From the NCBI RefSeq assembly GCF_958295425.1, contig NC_081143.1:17584686-17648685 (forward strand): a stretch of 64,000 bases of DNA, written 5' to 3'. This stretch comes from Solea solea. Taxonomy: Eukaryota > Chordata > Actinopteri > Pleuronectiformes > Soleidae. The position numbers and the translations under genes were made by a program. The notes below the pieces were generated by a model that saw only the letters and a list, made by a program, of their open reading frames with translations, was not told where the DNA came from and did not search any database. Below, piece by piece: positions 25,569-38,419 of this stretch (the first letter of the stretch is position 1; the number at the start of each line of letters is the position of its first letter).

Positions 25569-26337
25569 CGAGGTAATATCTCACATTTGGGTTGGGTGAT
25601 TTATTTCCTGCCTTCCTTCGCACTAGGCACGAGCATGTGAAAACGCACGCACACTCACACACACTGCAGCGACAAGAAAACACTGTTGTGTCGCCAGAGT
25701 GTTTCGTCCAAATAAAGCCACAGAAACATATTGTCTCATTGATACAGACTGACAGGATAATTTGTAAGATTTGGTTCCCTCACACCCGCTTACACCGAAT
25801 TAGTCGAAATTCCTTCTGTGAGGTACTATAATCCTGCAGGATAATACACATTAGGTGAAGGGAATTTTACAACTGTTAGGATTTCATGTGGAACGACCTA
25901 CTAAATACTCTTCCAATTTCACCTTCTTCAACTCCATTTCCCCTCTTAATCTGGTGACTCGCGCCTCTGTTTTGACTGTCAGTCAGACTAAGTAGCATAT
26001 GATTGAGGTTTATTGCAGCAAATTTGGGAACCTCTGTTCGTATTTGCCAGAGGCTCTTTCTCTCTGCCGCTCCATGTTGTGTGGAATTCATTATGAGGCA
26101 TAGGCTTGGTAGGTCTCTGCTGTAGGTGGCAGAGCATCTCTCTCATACAATAGCTACTATTGTGCCAAAGTTGAAGTTTGCCTCCGGGGCACAATTCAGT
26201 GTGAGACTCTCTTTGATTACCAAGAGCTGATTTTCTCTGCTGTTGACCTGGACTGACTGCACTCACTATCAAAGATATCTCACCTTAAACATCTGTCTCA
26301 TTCATCAGGAGACCGCATATTATTTTGAAACCAGCTG

Positions 26338-26425
26338 AAGGTCCAGTGTGTAAAATTTAGGAGAAATGACCTTAATGTGACCGACATTTAAGATAAAATA
26401 ATGATACCTCCTTTAATTATTGTTT
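26338..26425 (+). mobile_element. MITE-like repeat terminus
   Basis: 'aaggtccagtgtgtaaaatt' followed by 'taggagaaatgacc' and 'aagataaaataatgatacc' matches, from memory, the start of an abundant short fish repeat (GTCCAGTGTGTAAGATTTAGG type). The opposite terminus was not found. Confidence 0.5.
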
Positions 26426-28129
26426 TTTTTCTTCATCACGTGACGTATGTTGGCAGCCTAAGATGCGGCAAAAATGCTGGACTCACCCTCTCAGAGTTCA
26501 CTGTGCACTTTAAATCCATGGAGATCCACTGATATATCGCAAAAACAGACTGAATATCGGATCCCAATAATGCACCACAAAGCACAAGGGTGAGTGTCGC
26601 ATCGTCGTTATGTAGGCATTAGCAACAGGCAGTAAATCATTGCTGTGTTAACGTTGCTGTGATTGAGTCACTTATTTACTGAGAGTTAACCACAAAATGT
26701 GTGGTTGCTTGTGTTTGTTCCCATCGCTCTGTCTTCTTCTGCGCGCTGTGAGCACGTATCAGAGCATCGACTCACCTCCGCCGTCTCTCTGGATCTGTGG
26801 GGATAAAATCCGGTTAAAATGTTCTAGCCTTCTAGCCTCTGACTGTTTTGGCATTCCGGTACACAGCATCTATCCACCATGTTCACTTTTATGATTAAAA
26901 CAGTCAAATAATATGATCCTTGAAATCATGATGTTTGAGATGCTTTGGGACAATCCATTTGACCCCCCGATAAATCCGACATGATGAGTGATAATTCCCA
27001 ACTGGGCCAGAGGGAAGGACAGAAAAATGAGATCGCCTCAGGCAAGTCAGCCAGTGCACGTCAATATTTTGCCGCTTTTATTATAAAACTATTTAAATCT
27101 AATTCATCATTTTTAACTTTGGACTGTGACGGAAGGGGAATTCAGCGCAACTTTCTTTCTAGGGTTCTAAAATCTGAAAAACGTAAAGCAACTTAAAATC
27201 CACTTACTCACAATTCTCCAGTAGATTTTGTTCAAGCATTCAGATAATTGTCTCAGTCAGGCTGTATGACCACGCAGAGCGTCTGCATTATCTATACTAC
27301 AATACCCATAAGCCCCAGGGTTTTACACTGAACCAATTAACTCCAAATGCTCCTGTCAGCCAATTATGCTGAAATTATGATACACTGGGATCCCCAAAAA
27401 CCACGGGCACGCGCACACACATAAACACTGTCTCTCACGCACACGCAGGCACCTCACTTCATCAGCATGTCGATGACTTTGTGTGTGCACGTGTGTGAGG
27501 ATGATAAAATAGCCATCTGCCACAGCCAGGCGGGTGTGAATCCCAAATGAAGACGAGTGGCTGGCTTCAAACAGCAGCAGCCTGTAAATTGTAAATGAAC
27601 AGAGAGCATTTATGCCTCCAGGCAACGCAACCTTTACCTACCCACACCTCATACTCCACCAGATGAAGAAACACTAGTCAATTACTCCCTTTTCTTCTGT
27701 TTAATCCCTTTTTGCCCCCTTTGCTCCCTCCTTTCTATTAGATTTCCCTCCTCATCCTCCCTTTGGAGATGATACCATCAGAAGTGGGTCAACAAAGAGC
27801 AATGTCAGCTGTTTGCTGGTATTTGTAGAGTGTGAGTGTGTGAAAGAGAGAGAGAGCGAGAGAGAGATTTACATTGTGTTTGATGTAAGTCTGGCGCTGT
27901 GTGCGTTAAGGCACTCTCAGGGTCGTCTGTACTCGACGATGATCAAATGATTTGATGATAACGTTACTCTAATAGTTAATTGAAGCCCCTTACCGTCGAT
28001 CTGTGTCTATCAGTGGTATTCAGTAAAACTGAAGACGTACAACGGATTCAAACATTTCTTTACAATTACAAATGAAACCTTTGATTTTGTTCCCTTAAAG
28101 ACATTTCATGTGATTTCCTTTCATCTACT

Positions 28130-28142
28130 GGGGGGGGGGGGG
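28130..28142. repeat. Poly-G run (13)
   Basis: Thirteen consecutive G. Confidence 0.9.
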
Positions 28143-29366
28143 AGCTGAAGTTCCACCTCTTCCAACAATAGATAATTCTGCATGAAGGTGAATTTTGAGA
28201 TTTTGTAATTGCGGCAATTTGAATCCATTAACCCTAATGCTGCTGATGTGATCTCCTCACATATGCTGAACAATGAACACCAGGAATCAGTCCTCTCTCT
28301 CTCTCTTAAAATAATTGCATAGTAGGGTTTCTGGGGGTGGTGTATATATTTATTTATTTTTTTCCTCCTTCTCCTTCAAACTTGGTCTTAACAGATACAA
28401 CATGCATTTTGTTGTACTGTATATTTGTGATGAGATTCTGGAGGGAAGAAATAATAATGCGAACCATAAAACCCCTCACCAGACTAGCTGTGTCAGTCGG
28501 GACAGTGCGTTAGAGACCGCACATATTTAAAGGATTGTCGTATGGCAGAGCTCATCAGAGTCAATCACAGTCAGGCTGCCGTGAAGGTCCCATCATAACT
28601 GTTATATCTATGTGCACGTGTCTACATTCATTTATACATATGTATGTGCAGACGTACAGTAGGAGACGCTTGTATTGCTATAGGACGGTGAGAGTGCTTT
28701 CATGTCGGGCTGCATATGCATTCTGTGCATTTGTGTGTGTGTGTGTAGCAGAGCACCACATGGGACGTCTCAGACACAAAGAGGGTAATATATGTATAGA
28801 AGGGCCTCTGTGTCCCAGTCTTATGGAAATACAGTCTAGCTCACTGTCTCAGTGCTCTCTGGTAATGCCTGCTGCTAAACCCCAAATGGACCATTATGTG
28901 TTTGCAGAGTGGGAGGGTCAAGAGACCTCCAATGGAAATTGGAATGGGGGGGTGGGGGTACATTAATTCAACTTAGGTTCTCGTGAAACACACTGGAATG
29001 GTCATATGCTCATTCGGTGAGACACATCTTGAAGATGCATACAACCATCGACAGTATAAGGGACAAATATGCCAACATACAAATAGATGTGTATGCATTA
29101 TAACCCTGCACACATGAGCAACGCACACACACATACACACGCTTATCTTCAACGTCAATGTCCATGATGGACCTGCCTATGTCCCTCCCTCTACACTGGC
29201 CACATGCTCAGCAGATCAATGCTGTGATTGCACCGAAATGTCTCCAGCGATGTTTAACATCCACACACACACACACATCTGTCCTGTCCTGTGCAACCTT
29301 ATCTCCCAGGCTTAATCAAATTGCCAGTTAGAGGCAAGAGATGGGGCTGAAGGGTGTGGATGGAAT

Positions 29367-29417
29367 GAGAGAGAGAGAGAGAGTGTATGTGTGTGACTGA
29401 GAGAGAGAGAGAGAGAA
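29367..29417. repeat. (GA)n with internal (GT)n
   Basis: A GA run, a short GTGTATGTGTGTG stretch, then another GA run. A pyrimidine tract follows within 130 bp, giving an inverted purine/pyrimidine pair. Confidence 0.85.
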
Positions 29418-29544
29418 ATAATGAACAGAACCATGCAGTTCCTCTCTGCCTCAGAAAAAAATAATGGATGTGGACAGATGTCCTCTGTCAGCAAACGGCG
29501 CTCAATTCAGCCTCTCATCTCCTGCATTAACACCCCTCTAACCA

Positions 29545-29830
29545 TTCCCCCACCACCACCACCACCACACACACATCTTCCCAACCCCACTCATCAACAC
29601 TCCTCTGTAACCTCTCGCTATCCCTGTCCATCCACCTCTCCCTCCATCTTGTCGTCTGTCTCCTCCACCTCGTCCCTGTCTTTCTCTGTTTCCTCTCGCT
29701 GCAGTTTCGACTCCGCACCTCTTCCTGTTTTGTTTTCTTCCCACCTTTTCTCCGCTCCCGCTCTCTTTCTCTTTTCAGTTCTTTTCTCTTCCTTCATTCC
29801 TGCTCTGTCTCTCTCTCTCTCTGCAGCAGC
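29545..29830. repeat. Pyrimidine-rich tract with (CCA)n
   Basis: Begins with a CCA microsatellite and continues about 280 bp as C/T-rich sequence, ending 'ctctctctctctgcagcagcc'. Low-complexity frames on both strands come from this composition. The end resembles a splice acceptor, but no frame or donor follows. Confidence 0.75.
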
Positions 29831-29912
29831 CCCATACTCAGATCTACATATCTTCAGCTGTAATTGACATTTTCTATTTGCCAGCCTCTTTTTCTATCTG
29901 CTGCCGGCCAGC

Positions 29913-29926
29913 GTCACCAAGGCAAC
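29913..29926. promoter_or_regulatory. Perfect RFX X-box
   Basis: 'gtcacc aa ggcaac' fits the X-box consensus GTNRCC N0-3 RGYAAC exactly. RFX factors use such sites in ciliary and other genes. It sits in unique sequence between a pyrimidine tract and a TG microsatellite. No nearby gene is visible for it to serve. Confidence 0.5.
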
Positions 29927-29963
29927 AGCAATAGGCCCCTGTGCTTGGCTGCTTGGCAAGAGA

Positions 29964-29965
<2 letters not shown>

Positions 29966-30001
<36 letters not shown>
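29966..30001. repeat. (GT)n microsatellite
   Basis: Eighteen uninterrupted GT units. Confidence 0.95.
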
Positions 30002-30002
<1 letters not shown>

Positions 30003-30119
30003 GGTCTGCCTCTGCACTGGCTTCTCCTCTTCCCTTACACACATGCACACATTACACACGCATGCACGCCACTCCTTCTGACCTGACAGGACTCTCGACA
30101 GCCCACTCAGGGAATAGTT

Positions 30120-30330
30120 AATAAGTGAAAAAAATTATCATGAAACAGCATTTAATGTGGGCATTTAAGCTAATTTGAGGAATTAATGAGCATTTTATGA
30201 TGCCCCGGGGCATAAAGGGTTGGCGACAATGGTCATGTGCTCTATGTACACACATATAATCCTTCAATATGTTGTGTCCATATGGATTAAGATGTAGAGA
30301 GCTATTAAATATAACAGGCATTTAAGTCGA
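30120..30330. promoter_or_regulatory. Candidate conserved noncoding element
   Basis: Unique sequence with 'gcatttaagctaatttgagg', 'aattaatgagcattttatg' and 'tgccccggggcataaag', the last containing the 12-bp palindrome TGCCCCGGGGCA. Confidence 0.35.
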
Positions 30331-32434
30331 CACCAAAGAGAAGTGTAGCTGGTTGATGTTTACACTGCAGCACATTTCTCTTCTCCCCCCCTCTCTCTCT
30401 TTCATTCTCTCTCAAACAGTACATTTACTAATGTCCCCATCACTGTGATTTTAATACCCCAGTATGACTGAGAGGCAACTTTGTCAGCCAAATAACCAGG
30501 CAGTGCTTCAGTCTGTGCTTCCCCGCAGCCATGTTCCAACTTCACTGTTGTAATTGTGTTGTAATGTTGACGAACAGCTCTTTCTCTTTCTCTCTGTAGT
30601 TATTGACGAGATTCTGCTGTTGTACATGTTTTAAAGTCAGAATTTGGTGACACTATAAGTGATATAAAGAAAGAAAAAGCACAGTTGAAGGTTTGCTTCA
30701 ATTACTGACGACATTTTTACAATGTTCTAAATATCCAGCTTTCTTTGTCTCTTTTCCAAATCATCTTCCAGCTTTTAATGTCATCCAATTTCTAAATTGC
30801 TCTGCATGTGACACAGTGAAAGATGAAGACCACTGTAAGTAGAGTGGGATTGAACGTGCTGTTCTTCATCGCTACATATGTGAATGTGTGTGTGTCACCT
30901 CACACTGTGTCCACAGGCAGAGTAATGAGAGACCACGGTTTAGAGATCTGTCTGCCACTGTTCTGTCCCTCAAGTTCTTCTCATTTTGTCTCTTTCTATC
31001 CTAAGTTTACTTCAGGGCAACAAAGACAAAAGAAAAGCTCGGAATCTTACTTTTGTTTTGTTTGTTTAATATCAGTGTGGTGTCCACAAGTTGTCCAGTG
31101 TTTTAGACTTGACTTTGGCCTCCGCATCCTTTCCCTGTATGCTGTTAGGAATGAAACATGTTTTCCACACTGAGTCAGACAGCGGCTCTTTCTGATTAGC
31201 TGCTAGCAGTGTCAACCGCACTAACCACTCACAGCCCTTGACCTCAAGTAACTTTATGGAGTGGTCGCTCTAATATTTTCCAGCTTCCTTGCTGATCGTG
31301 CTGCTAACTCCAATCATACTGACTGATTTACCAAGAAACTAAGCCGGGAAAGTAAATAGAAAGTAGTATCACGACTTATTTTCCTACGATGACGTAAAGA
31401 TGTCTGCTATAAAAGAAAGACGTTGAATATCCTTCTTCCACATTATTGAATATGATATTATCCATGTGCTGCAATGCAACACTGTCTGAACAGCTGCTGA
31501 TACTCGACTCTCAACTCAAACAGAAGACCTCATTTGGACTTGCATTTACTGACCTTTAAAGCACTCTTTAAACAATGGACTGTGGTTATGCGACTCTATT
31601 AAATGACACAAGGCCGAATTTTTCTGCCATTAATGTGCCGAGATTGGAGCGGTGGAAGCTGATAGTGGTGCGGGGTGGCAGGCTTGACAAAGAAGATAAT
31701 AAGTGGGACTGGAAACATGTTTCATAAACAGCAGCGATGGGTAAATTAAAGCGCAACGTGAAGTCTGTCAGCAATGGCTTTTATACTGCATCCAGCAGAG
31801 ATTGCAGCCATGATTAGAGAGGAGACGTACGTGCCCAGCCTCTTCAATGAAACAACACGTACATACACACAATCCTCTCTTTATCACATCTCCCCAAACC
31901 ACTCTGTCTTGTCATAAAAAATGAATGTTCGTTATCATGTAAAGCAATCTCATAAAAAGGCCATTGGCATGGCGGAGACAAACCTGACAATGACTCCTCC
32001 CCTATTCAACCACCGTCTTGGTTAGCAGCTATAGGACAGTGTCACCTTTTTCTTGTACCACACTGGGAAAAGGCTTTCAGGCAAATTGCTTCATTATGAT
32101 CTTCAAGTGTTTATACACACACACGCATATACACACTTAATCATCTCTCCCTCTGTCTTCTTCAAAGGCGGAGTCGTGCTCCCATAAGGAGCAACTAAAT
32201 TATTTCAATTAAAGTGTCACCTGTCAGTCAGACAGCTCCAGGTGATGTTTGATGTTGCTGCGCCAACATCAGCGATCCCTGAACCAAACTGCCAGCAGAA
32301 CTCATTGCAATCATCTGTGCCGTGCATGGTTGAACTCGGGGACCGAGACAATCCCTCAGCCTCCTCAGATTCTACACATACCTCCTGTACGCTCTTACAC
32401 ACCGCCTGCGCCCGCGCCCCCCCTCCCCTCATTC

Positions 32435-32560
32435 CCGCATGTCTCCTCACTTTAATTAGCTTCGGATTAAATTAAAAGCTATATGTTGCTGTTAATTGAT
32501 TTATCTGGAGACAAGGTTTATAATTACAGGTTTTCAATGGAGAGATGTATGCTGTGACAC
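32435..32560. promoter_or_regulatory. Candidate conserved noncoding element
   Basis: 'actttaattagcttcgg', 'attaaattaaaagc' and 'gctgttaattgatttatc' lie within 60 bp. The segment ends with an acceptor-like 'ataattacag' and a later donor-like 'ttcggtgagt' at 32,590. The intervening 60 bp has no recognisable peptide, so an exon is not called. Confidence 0.3.
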
Positions 32561-32604
32561 TCGAGGCTTCCCTCACTTCATTGTCTGGTTCGGTGAGTGT
32601 GTGC

Positions 32605-32606
<2 letters not shown>

Positions 32607-32637
<31 letters not shown>
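32607..32637. repeat. (GT)n microsatellite
   Basis: About fifteen GT units. Confidence 0.95.
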
Positions 32638-32639
<2 letters not shown>

Positions 32640-32799
32640 TGCACATGCGTTTACCTCCTTGCTTGTGTTTGTGTGTGATCACCACCGTAAGCACAATGAG
32701 CATTGTCTGAGCCAGTCAGAGGTTAGCAAGCAGGCGCCACTCGATGAGCAAGAGAATAAAAGATGATGCAAATAGATGTCGTCTCTACATAATGAAACA

Positions 32800-32829
32800 C
32801 AATTACAGCTTTATTAGAAGCTGTAATTG
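32800..32829. repeat. Perfect 12-bp inverted repeat, 6-nt loop
   Basis: Arm 'caattacagctt' (32800-32811), spacer 'tattag', arm 'aagctgtaattg' (32818-32829). Confidence 0.9.
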
Positions 32830-33479
32830 CTTTGTTACAGCATCTCAATTTGTCCTTGTTGTGCACCGTTTACTCCCGCCATTATGCCATACACATGCTT
32901 ATGCACACTTGACCTGCGATGTAATATGTGGCGCCCCCGTTCCATTATTATTCCGCAAGCACGGAGAGAGTTGCCTTTATTGTCTTTACGGAGAGATGTG
33001 GGCTTTCAGCGGGGATGGGTGGTTTGCTGTGAAGTGCAATGAAGGAGACTGATGGCGTTCGGCTGTGTCACTGGCGATTGAGAGTATTCTGTGGCATAAC
33101 ACACACATGCCAGCCAGACACAGACAGTCCCTGTGGTACACTTACTCTGGCGTGGATAGTTGCAAAACCACAGAACTGGACTCTTTAGGGCCGCTCCTAT
33201 GCCGATTCTTCCAGATTTGATCATGTCGATAAAGTTGCGATTTTCTTTTCCTCCTAAAAAACAAAATGAAAGGATATATTTCTTGAAACAATGATCCCAT
33301 AAGTCCGATTTTCAAAATCAATGTACGTCGCATCCTTCTTCCACTCCACAGTATGCTTCCTAATCAGGGCCAGCAGAGTGCAGAATGTCTCCCTGTCTGT
33401 CAGCTGGTAACACCACAGGCCCGTGGACGGGCTGGCATCAGGACTGGAGGTGTGAAATGATCCCACTGGGGGCTATAGT

Positions 33480-33720
33480 CTGGCTGGAGCACTAGACAAA
33501 CAGCTCTGGAAATCAAGCGAGAGAGGGAGAGAGTTGGGGAGGAGGCAGAGTGAGTGCAGTGAGGTGGAGGTGAAAGAAAGTAATGGATGATATAAAAGAT
33601 TGCGAGTGAGAGGAGAAAGAACAAAGGGACATGGGAGAAAGAGAGCGATGGAGGGCAACTCATCTATAAAGACAGAGGGAGGGATATGGATAAAGAGGAT
33701 GAGAGATGGAGAGACATGGC
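33480..33720. repeat. Purine-rich tract
   Basis: About 240 bp of GA/GGA-rich sequence followed, after about 70 bp, by a C/T-rich stretch at 33,795-33,890. It is the source of overlapping low-complexity frames. Confidence 0.75.
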
Positions 33721-34422
33721 TCATCTGCTTCTGCTTCCTGGCTGCTGCGAGATTGCTGGATTTCCTAGATCAGCCAACTGTGGAAGTGAATTTTTCCCCT
33801 GCTTGTCTCCTCTCATGTCCTCTCTTCCTCTGCCTGGCACTTGCACTTTCTTCCTTCCCTCATCCCCCCCCACCTTCCTTTCCTGTCACTGAGTAGTGGA
33901 TTAAATTCTTATTTCCTTTCCTGATGCTGTTGTGATATCAGCTCATACTCTTATCTTCCGTTTGTCTGACTTCTCGTGCTCAAATCAAAACATCCTTTGA
34001 AGGCGAGACGGAGATGCATTAAGGACTGATTTGTATCTGCTTAAGTTCTACAGCTGTAAAATATATTAAAGTCAATGACCTCTATGTGTATGATAAATAA
34101 AATGTGAAATAAATAGATTCTATTTTTGGGAGGGCAAACATTCTGCTATTCTGTCTTAAAAGGCAACAAGGTTGTCAGAGCAAGTTTTGTAGCCACACGT
34201 CTCTAACTTATGACTTTTGTTGTGACGTAAAGTTGTTTCTTCCTTATAAGTTTGTTGCATTACACATGTATGCATTCAGAATATGGATTTTCTATTTGTA
34301 TGGGACAGGGGTTTCACAGCAGTGGGTCGTTTTTGCATCCTTATTGAACTGATTCTGCATGAAATCCATCAGCTAAGGTCCATTACGAGGCACAGCCTGA
34401 GTGTCTCTATAAAACCCTCTAC

Positions 34423-34456
34423 CTTTTCTTTTCTTCTCTTTTCTTCTCTTTTCTTC
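34423..34456. repeat. Decamer tandem repeat
   Basis: The unit 'ttcttctctt' recurs about three times, followed immediately by a second small tandem, two copies of 'acctgggta'. Confidence 0.8.
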
Positions 34457-35685
34457 AAAAACCTGGGTAACCTGGGTAAATTGCTCGCCCCGCTTCCATC
34501 AATCTCTCTCTTTCTCTGGACACCTGCATAGCAGATTAGGCCTATACTGCAGTATGTTATACCCCATCTTGCACTAAGTGACCTATGATTAATTGCACAT
34601 TATTAACTTAACTAAGATTGTTCTCCAGATACGCAGGCGTCGATAATGTTTGATTCTTCTTTAATAGGCCACTTCTGACAGTATTCATAATGTGCCATTT
34701 GCCCCGATCCCTCCCTAATGTATTCCCGCTTTGTGGAAATTCCACTAATTTCGGGGTGGTGGTGGGGGTCGGGTGGGGTTGTGGGAATGATGATTTAGGA
34801 ATGAGATGATTCTCCTGTCTGTTAGTTAGCCCACAGGCACAAGCGTGTGCCTTTGGGAGGTAAAAAGCAAAGTCTGTTCATGTGTGAATTCCCCGTTCCC
34901 TGTTTTTATCGAAGAAGATAGAGTTCAGTTACTCTTGATTTACAAGAAACACTTCCTCAGATGAAAATTACAAAGTCCTGCTGGTATTCAATTTCCCTGT
35001 TGAGCATTGTTTATTTTCCCGAGTTGGGGCTTGTTTTTTTTTTTGCTGTTAATGACTCAGGGTGATGTTCACACATGCAGTGATGCAGAACAGTTGGGAG
35101 CAGCAGTTGTAATTTAAAAAGAGCACATCTGAAATATTTTTGCTTAATTAAAGTCACGATTGACTTGATAGATTTGGTTCTCTTCTGGTTGATTGATAGC
35201 AGTGGTTGTGTGCTTTCTATTTTGATCTATAAACCAAGTATCTCCTTTTGGGTAGAACACCTATGGCCTCACATAAACCCACAACCTACCAGTCCAGACA
35301 CACACACACACATGCATATGTTTGCTTTCCCATCTGTCCACCAACACCTCTATAATCCCCCATTGTTCCCATGTCAGGGATGTGTCACTTTGTATGATCT
35401 TTTTTTTGTGTGTGTGTGTGTGATTTGTATGTTGTTAAAAAAAAAAAAAAACAGCAGAGTTTATCTTCTATTTCTGTGTGATGTTCTGCAAACAAAGGCA
35501 GCATCCATGTGGCCCCAGTCTTTCCAGCATGCAGGACAGTAAACACTGTGCCACTACAAAGGGAAAACTGTCACTGCCTGCCTGCCTGAGTAAGTCCCAC
35601 TGATTTGACCAATTAACACAAGGGGAAAAACTCTATGCTTGTGAGCCGTCTGCTTTGGTGTTTACCAGCAGAGACAGACTGTCAG

Positions 35686-35745
35686 GGAGAGAGAGAGAGG
35701 AAGGGAGGCAGACACAGAGAGGGAGAGAGAGAGAAAGAGAGAGGG
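35686..35745. repeat. (GA)n-rich tract
   Basis: Interrupted GAGAGA and GGAGGCAGA units over about 60 bp. Confidence 0.85.
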
Positions 35746-35844
35746 AAAACATATTGCTTAATCGTATAGCAACTGTGGAACAATATGCCAGAGCTGATGT
35801 TTATGACTGTTTAGATAGCCATAACCACAGCAGGTGGTGATGGT

Positions 35845-36035
35845 AATAATGCTGTGTTGACATTATCCCAGGTGGGAATATGTCAGCATTGCATCGCCTC
35901 CGCCTAATTGCCGCTCCTATTGTTGTGTAATTAATGCTTAATTAGGAAGCTTGCTTCAATCAGCGGAGAGGTCGTTAAGAGAGGTGTTGCACGTGCCATA
36001 AACAAATGTTACCTTTATCAATGCAAATTGCGCTG
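35845..36035. promoter_or_regulatory. Strong candidate conserved noncoding element
   Basis: Repeat-free sequence with 'cgcctaattgccgctcc', 'gtgtaattaatgcttaatt', 'agcttgcttcaatcagcgg' and 'cctttatcaatgcaaattgc'. It carries several homeodomain-type cores and a POU-like ATGCAAAT. By texture it is among the best enhancer candidates in the window. Confidence 0.45.
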
Positions 36036-36619
36036 CTGCTTGCTTTTTTTCCCCTTGCCCTCTTTCTGTCCTTGTGCCACTGTGCATAAGGAGTGAGCAA
36101 ACTGAGGCATCCATCTTATGCTGGATGTGGGTGTTAGAGGACTGAACAGGGAAAAAAAACGTTCTTTCCCGCTGCTTTGCGAGGCTGCAGAAACATTATT
36201 TTGTCTCTTTGTCCCTCTTTTTTTCCCCTAAGGCAGCTGCAATGTGGTTTTATTATGTTCTCTGGATTGTTATTTAGAGATGGATCCCCCATGCCACTGT
36301 ACTGTCATACTCTAACCTATGAAGGGAGGATGGGAGGGGCAAGGAGGGATGGATGGAGTTGGGGTTGGGGGTACAGCCATGAGTGTGTGTGTTTATGGGG
36401 GGGGGGATAAAGCATGGTTGGGGGAGGAGAGGTACAGAGAAGAGAGCGCATGCAGCATGCAGCTGGAAGAGGCAGAGAAGAGCAGAGGCGTGAAATTGGC
36501 ACTGCACCGTCCACCACCCACAGCTCCTCCTCAATCTTAACCTACCATCCGTTTGCCTGCCCCTTTCCACCCTCTTCCACCAAGAAAGACTGTGTCTGCG
36601 CTGACTTCTTGTGTAGTCG

Positions 36620-36707
36620 TGTGTGTGTTTGTTTTCCCTCTCTCACACACACACATACACACACTGTGTATGTATGTATGTATGTATGTATACTGTATAC
36701 ATACATA
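36620..36707. repeat. (CA)n and (GTAT)n with terminal palindrome
   Basis: A CA run is followed by GTAT units. The right end is a perfect 12-bp inverted repeat, 'tatgtatgtata' (36681-36692) and 'tatacatacata' (36696-36707) around 'ctg'. Confidence 0.85.
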
Positions 36708-37324
36708 AGCACAGTTCTCACCACCCTCCCAGGCTGCCCCTCTTGTGGAGCGGTCATAACTCAACTTAATTGTATTTGGTAGGTGGTGCTCAGACGAAGA
36801 GTGCATGGTGAAATGTAGCTGAGACCATGACGGAGAGCAGTAATGGGAGTGAGGGCAAGGTAGTGGAAGGAGGGAAATGATCGACCTATTGGCCCCTGAA
36901 AACACACATTATGCGTTTAAGTCGGACACGTGCACACTTGCCCTCAGCGAGCACACTGTATATGGAGCACCGGCCCATTTTGCATACGTGTACACATAAA
37001 ATAGCTGCTCATGAATGCATAAAGGAGTTGCTGCACCCTTTCTCCTTTATTCAACCTTTTCTTGGGCTACTTGTGTATGCTAGGGCTGTCCCAGTCAGGA
37101 CTACACTGAAATCTACACGTGCACAATGAAAATGTACATTCGCGCTCCTACACATGCTTTTAGTTTGCCTAAATAAAACACAAGCACACACATGGAGACA
37201 AGACTTTCTTATTGTGTCGCGATAAATCATCCCGAGAGCATCACATAGCACCACTTTCGGTTGACTCCAATGTAAACCCACTGATGCCGCATTTAGACAC
37301 TGAGAGCAGAGCAGTGGTAAAATA

Positions 37325-37425
37325 AAAGTCAGAGTATGAGGTTAAGGTTAGGGACTAGGATAGTCCTGAGGTTAAGTTTAGGGCCAAGAAAAGGACTGAG
37401 GTTTGGGTTATAGTGGATGTTCACT
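37325..37425. repeat. Degenerate TTAGGG-like repeat
   Basis: 'gaggttaaggttagggac', 'gaggttaagtttaggg' and 'gaggtttgggtta' are three spaced degenerate units of about 35-40 bp, similar in flavour to the repeat near 15.4 kb. Confidence 0.5.
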
Positions 37426-38419
37426 AGTATATTCACTAGGAGTATATATTTTTCTTGTCAGTAACTGCTTAGTACCGGCTTGATGCTCACAGCGACGTCT
37501 CAGTGTGGCTGGCCACTCGGGGCAGCCACTCTGAGTGTCTAAATGTGCCAAAGGGACGTGGAAAGGGTACCCTGTGTGTGTCTGTAAGGCGACGCCGAGG
37601 GAGGTGACAGAGCAGCGGTATATGGCGCCCTCGGAATGAAAATACACTGGTGGGGAACTTAATAAGCATGTGTGGCCGAGGAGGCTTTCACTGCTGCTGT
37701 ATTGTCTGTTTTGGGGTAATTATAGCAACAGCCACAACGGTATTGTCCTGTCCCCTGTGTGTCCTCCATTGTCTCTCTATTAGCAACTAACCTGGGCGAC
37801 CCACAGTAGATCCAGGCTGACACACATTAAAGATATCCAGTGTGGCACTAATCAACTGTGCCAGGAGTCTATTTGAAGAACTACTGTGTGTATTTGTCTG
37901 AACAAGGGAGAAGGATGAATTATTTAAAATCGTATTCTGATGGAGATTGTTACAAGCCTCAAAATGACAAACTGGTAACCTAGAGTGAAGATGTATCAAA
38001 TAATTCCCTTAACTGTAAAATATCAACGACAAAGTGACATCAATGGGATAGTAGGGAAGGGGTCACTCGTGGTGATAAACCTCACATGAACTTGCAGCTT
38101 ACCTTATTTTTATGTAGCCATTAAGTCTCAGTCGTTTTTAGCTCACTCTCAGCTGTAATGTGCAGTAATGCATAGTCTTATCTCCTTACTATGGACTTAT
38201 ATTGTTTTAAGGATATATATAGACTGGCAGGTTTTCTCCATCTGTAATGGGTTATTGTGTTTTCCAACTGGGGCTATAGGAAGCCAAGTGACTCTCGACT
38301 GCAGCCATCAGCAGACAAGAAGAAAAAGAACAAACTTCTCTTTCTCCTCCTCCATCCCTCCTTTGGTGGTCAAAAGAAGAAAGATAATTCCAGCCAGGTC
38401 CTACTTTATACCTTCAATT

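Larger units (their letters stand above)
24996..35839. other. Noncoding block D, no gene recognised
   Basis: No supported exon. The block holds many microsatellites, three long purine or pyrimidine tracts, a perfect X-box, a transposon-like fragment near 26.3 kb and candidate noncoding elements near 30.2 and 32.5 kb. The 178-codon frame at 25,104-25,640 is interrupted by a poly-C/CCA microsatellite and has no motif. Confidence 0.6.

Noticed and set aside
25104..25640. 178-codon plus-strand open frame
   Set aside because: It crosses a poly-C/CCA microsatellite, overlaps other open frames of similar length, and encodes no recognisable domain.
32529..32589. Possible 60-bp exon between 'aattacag' and 'cggtgagt'
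   Set aside because: No frame gives a recognisable peptide, there is no neighbouring exon, and the donor borders a GT microsatellite where GTGAGT-like strings are common.
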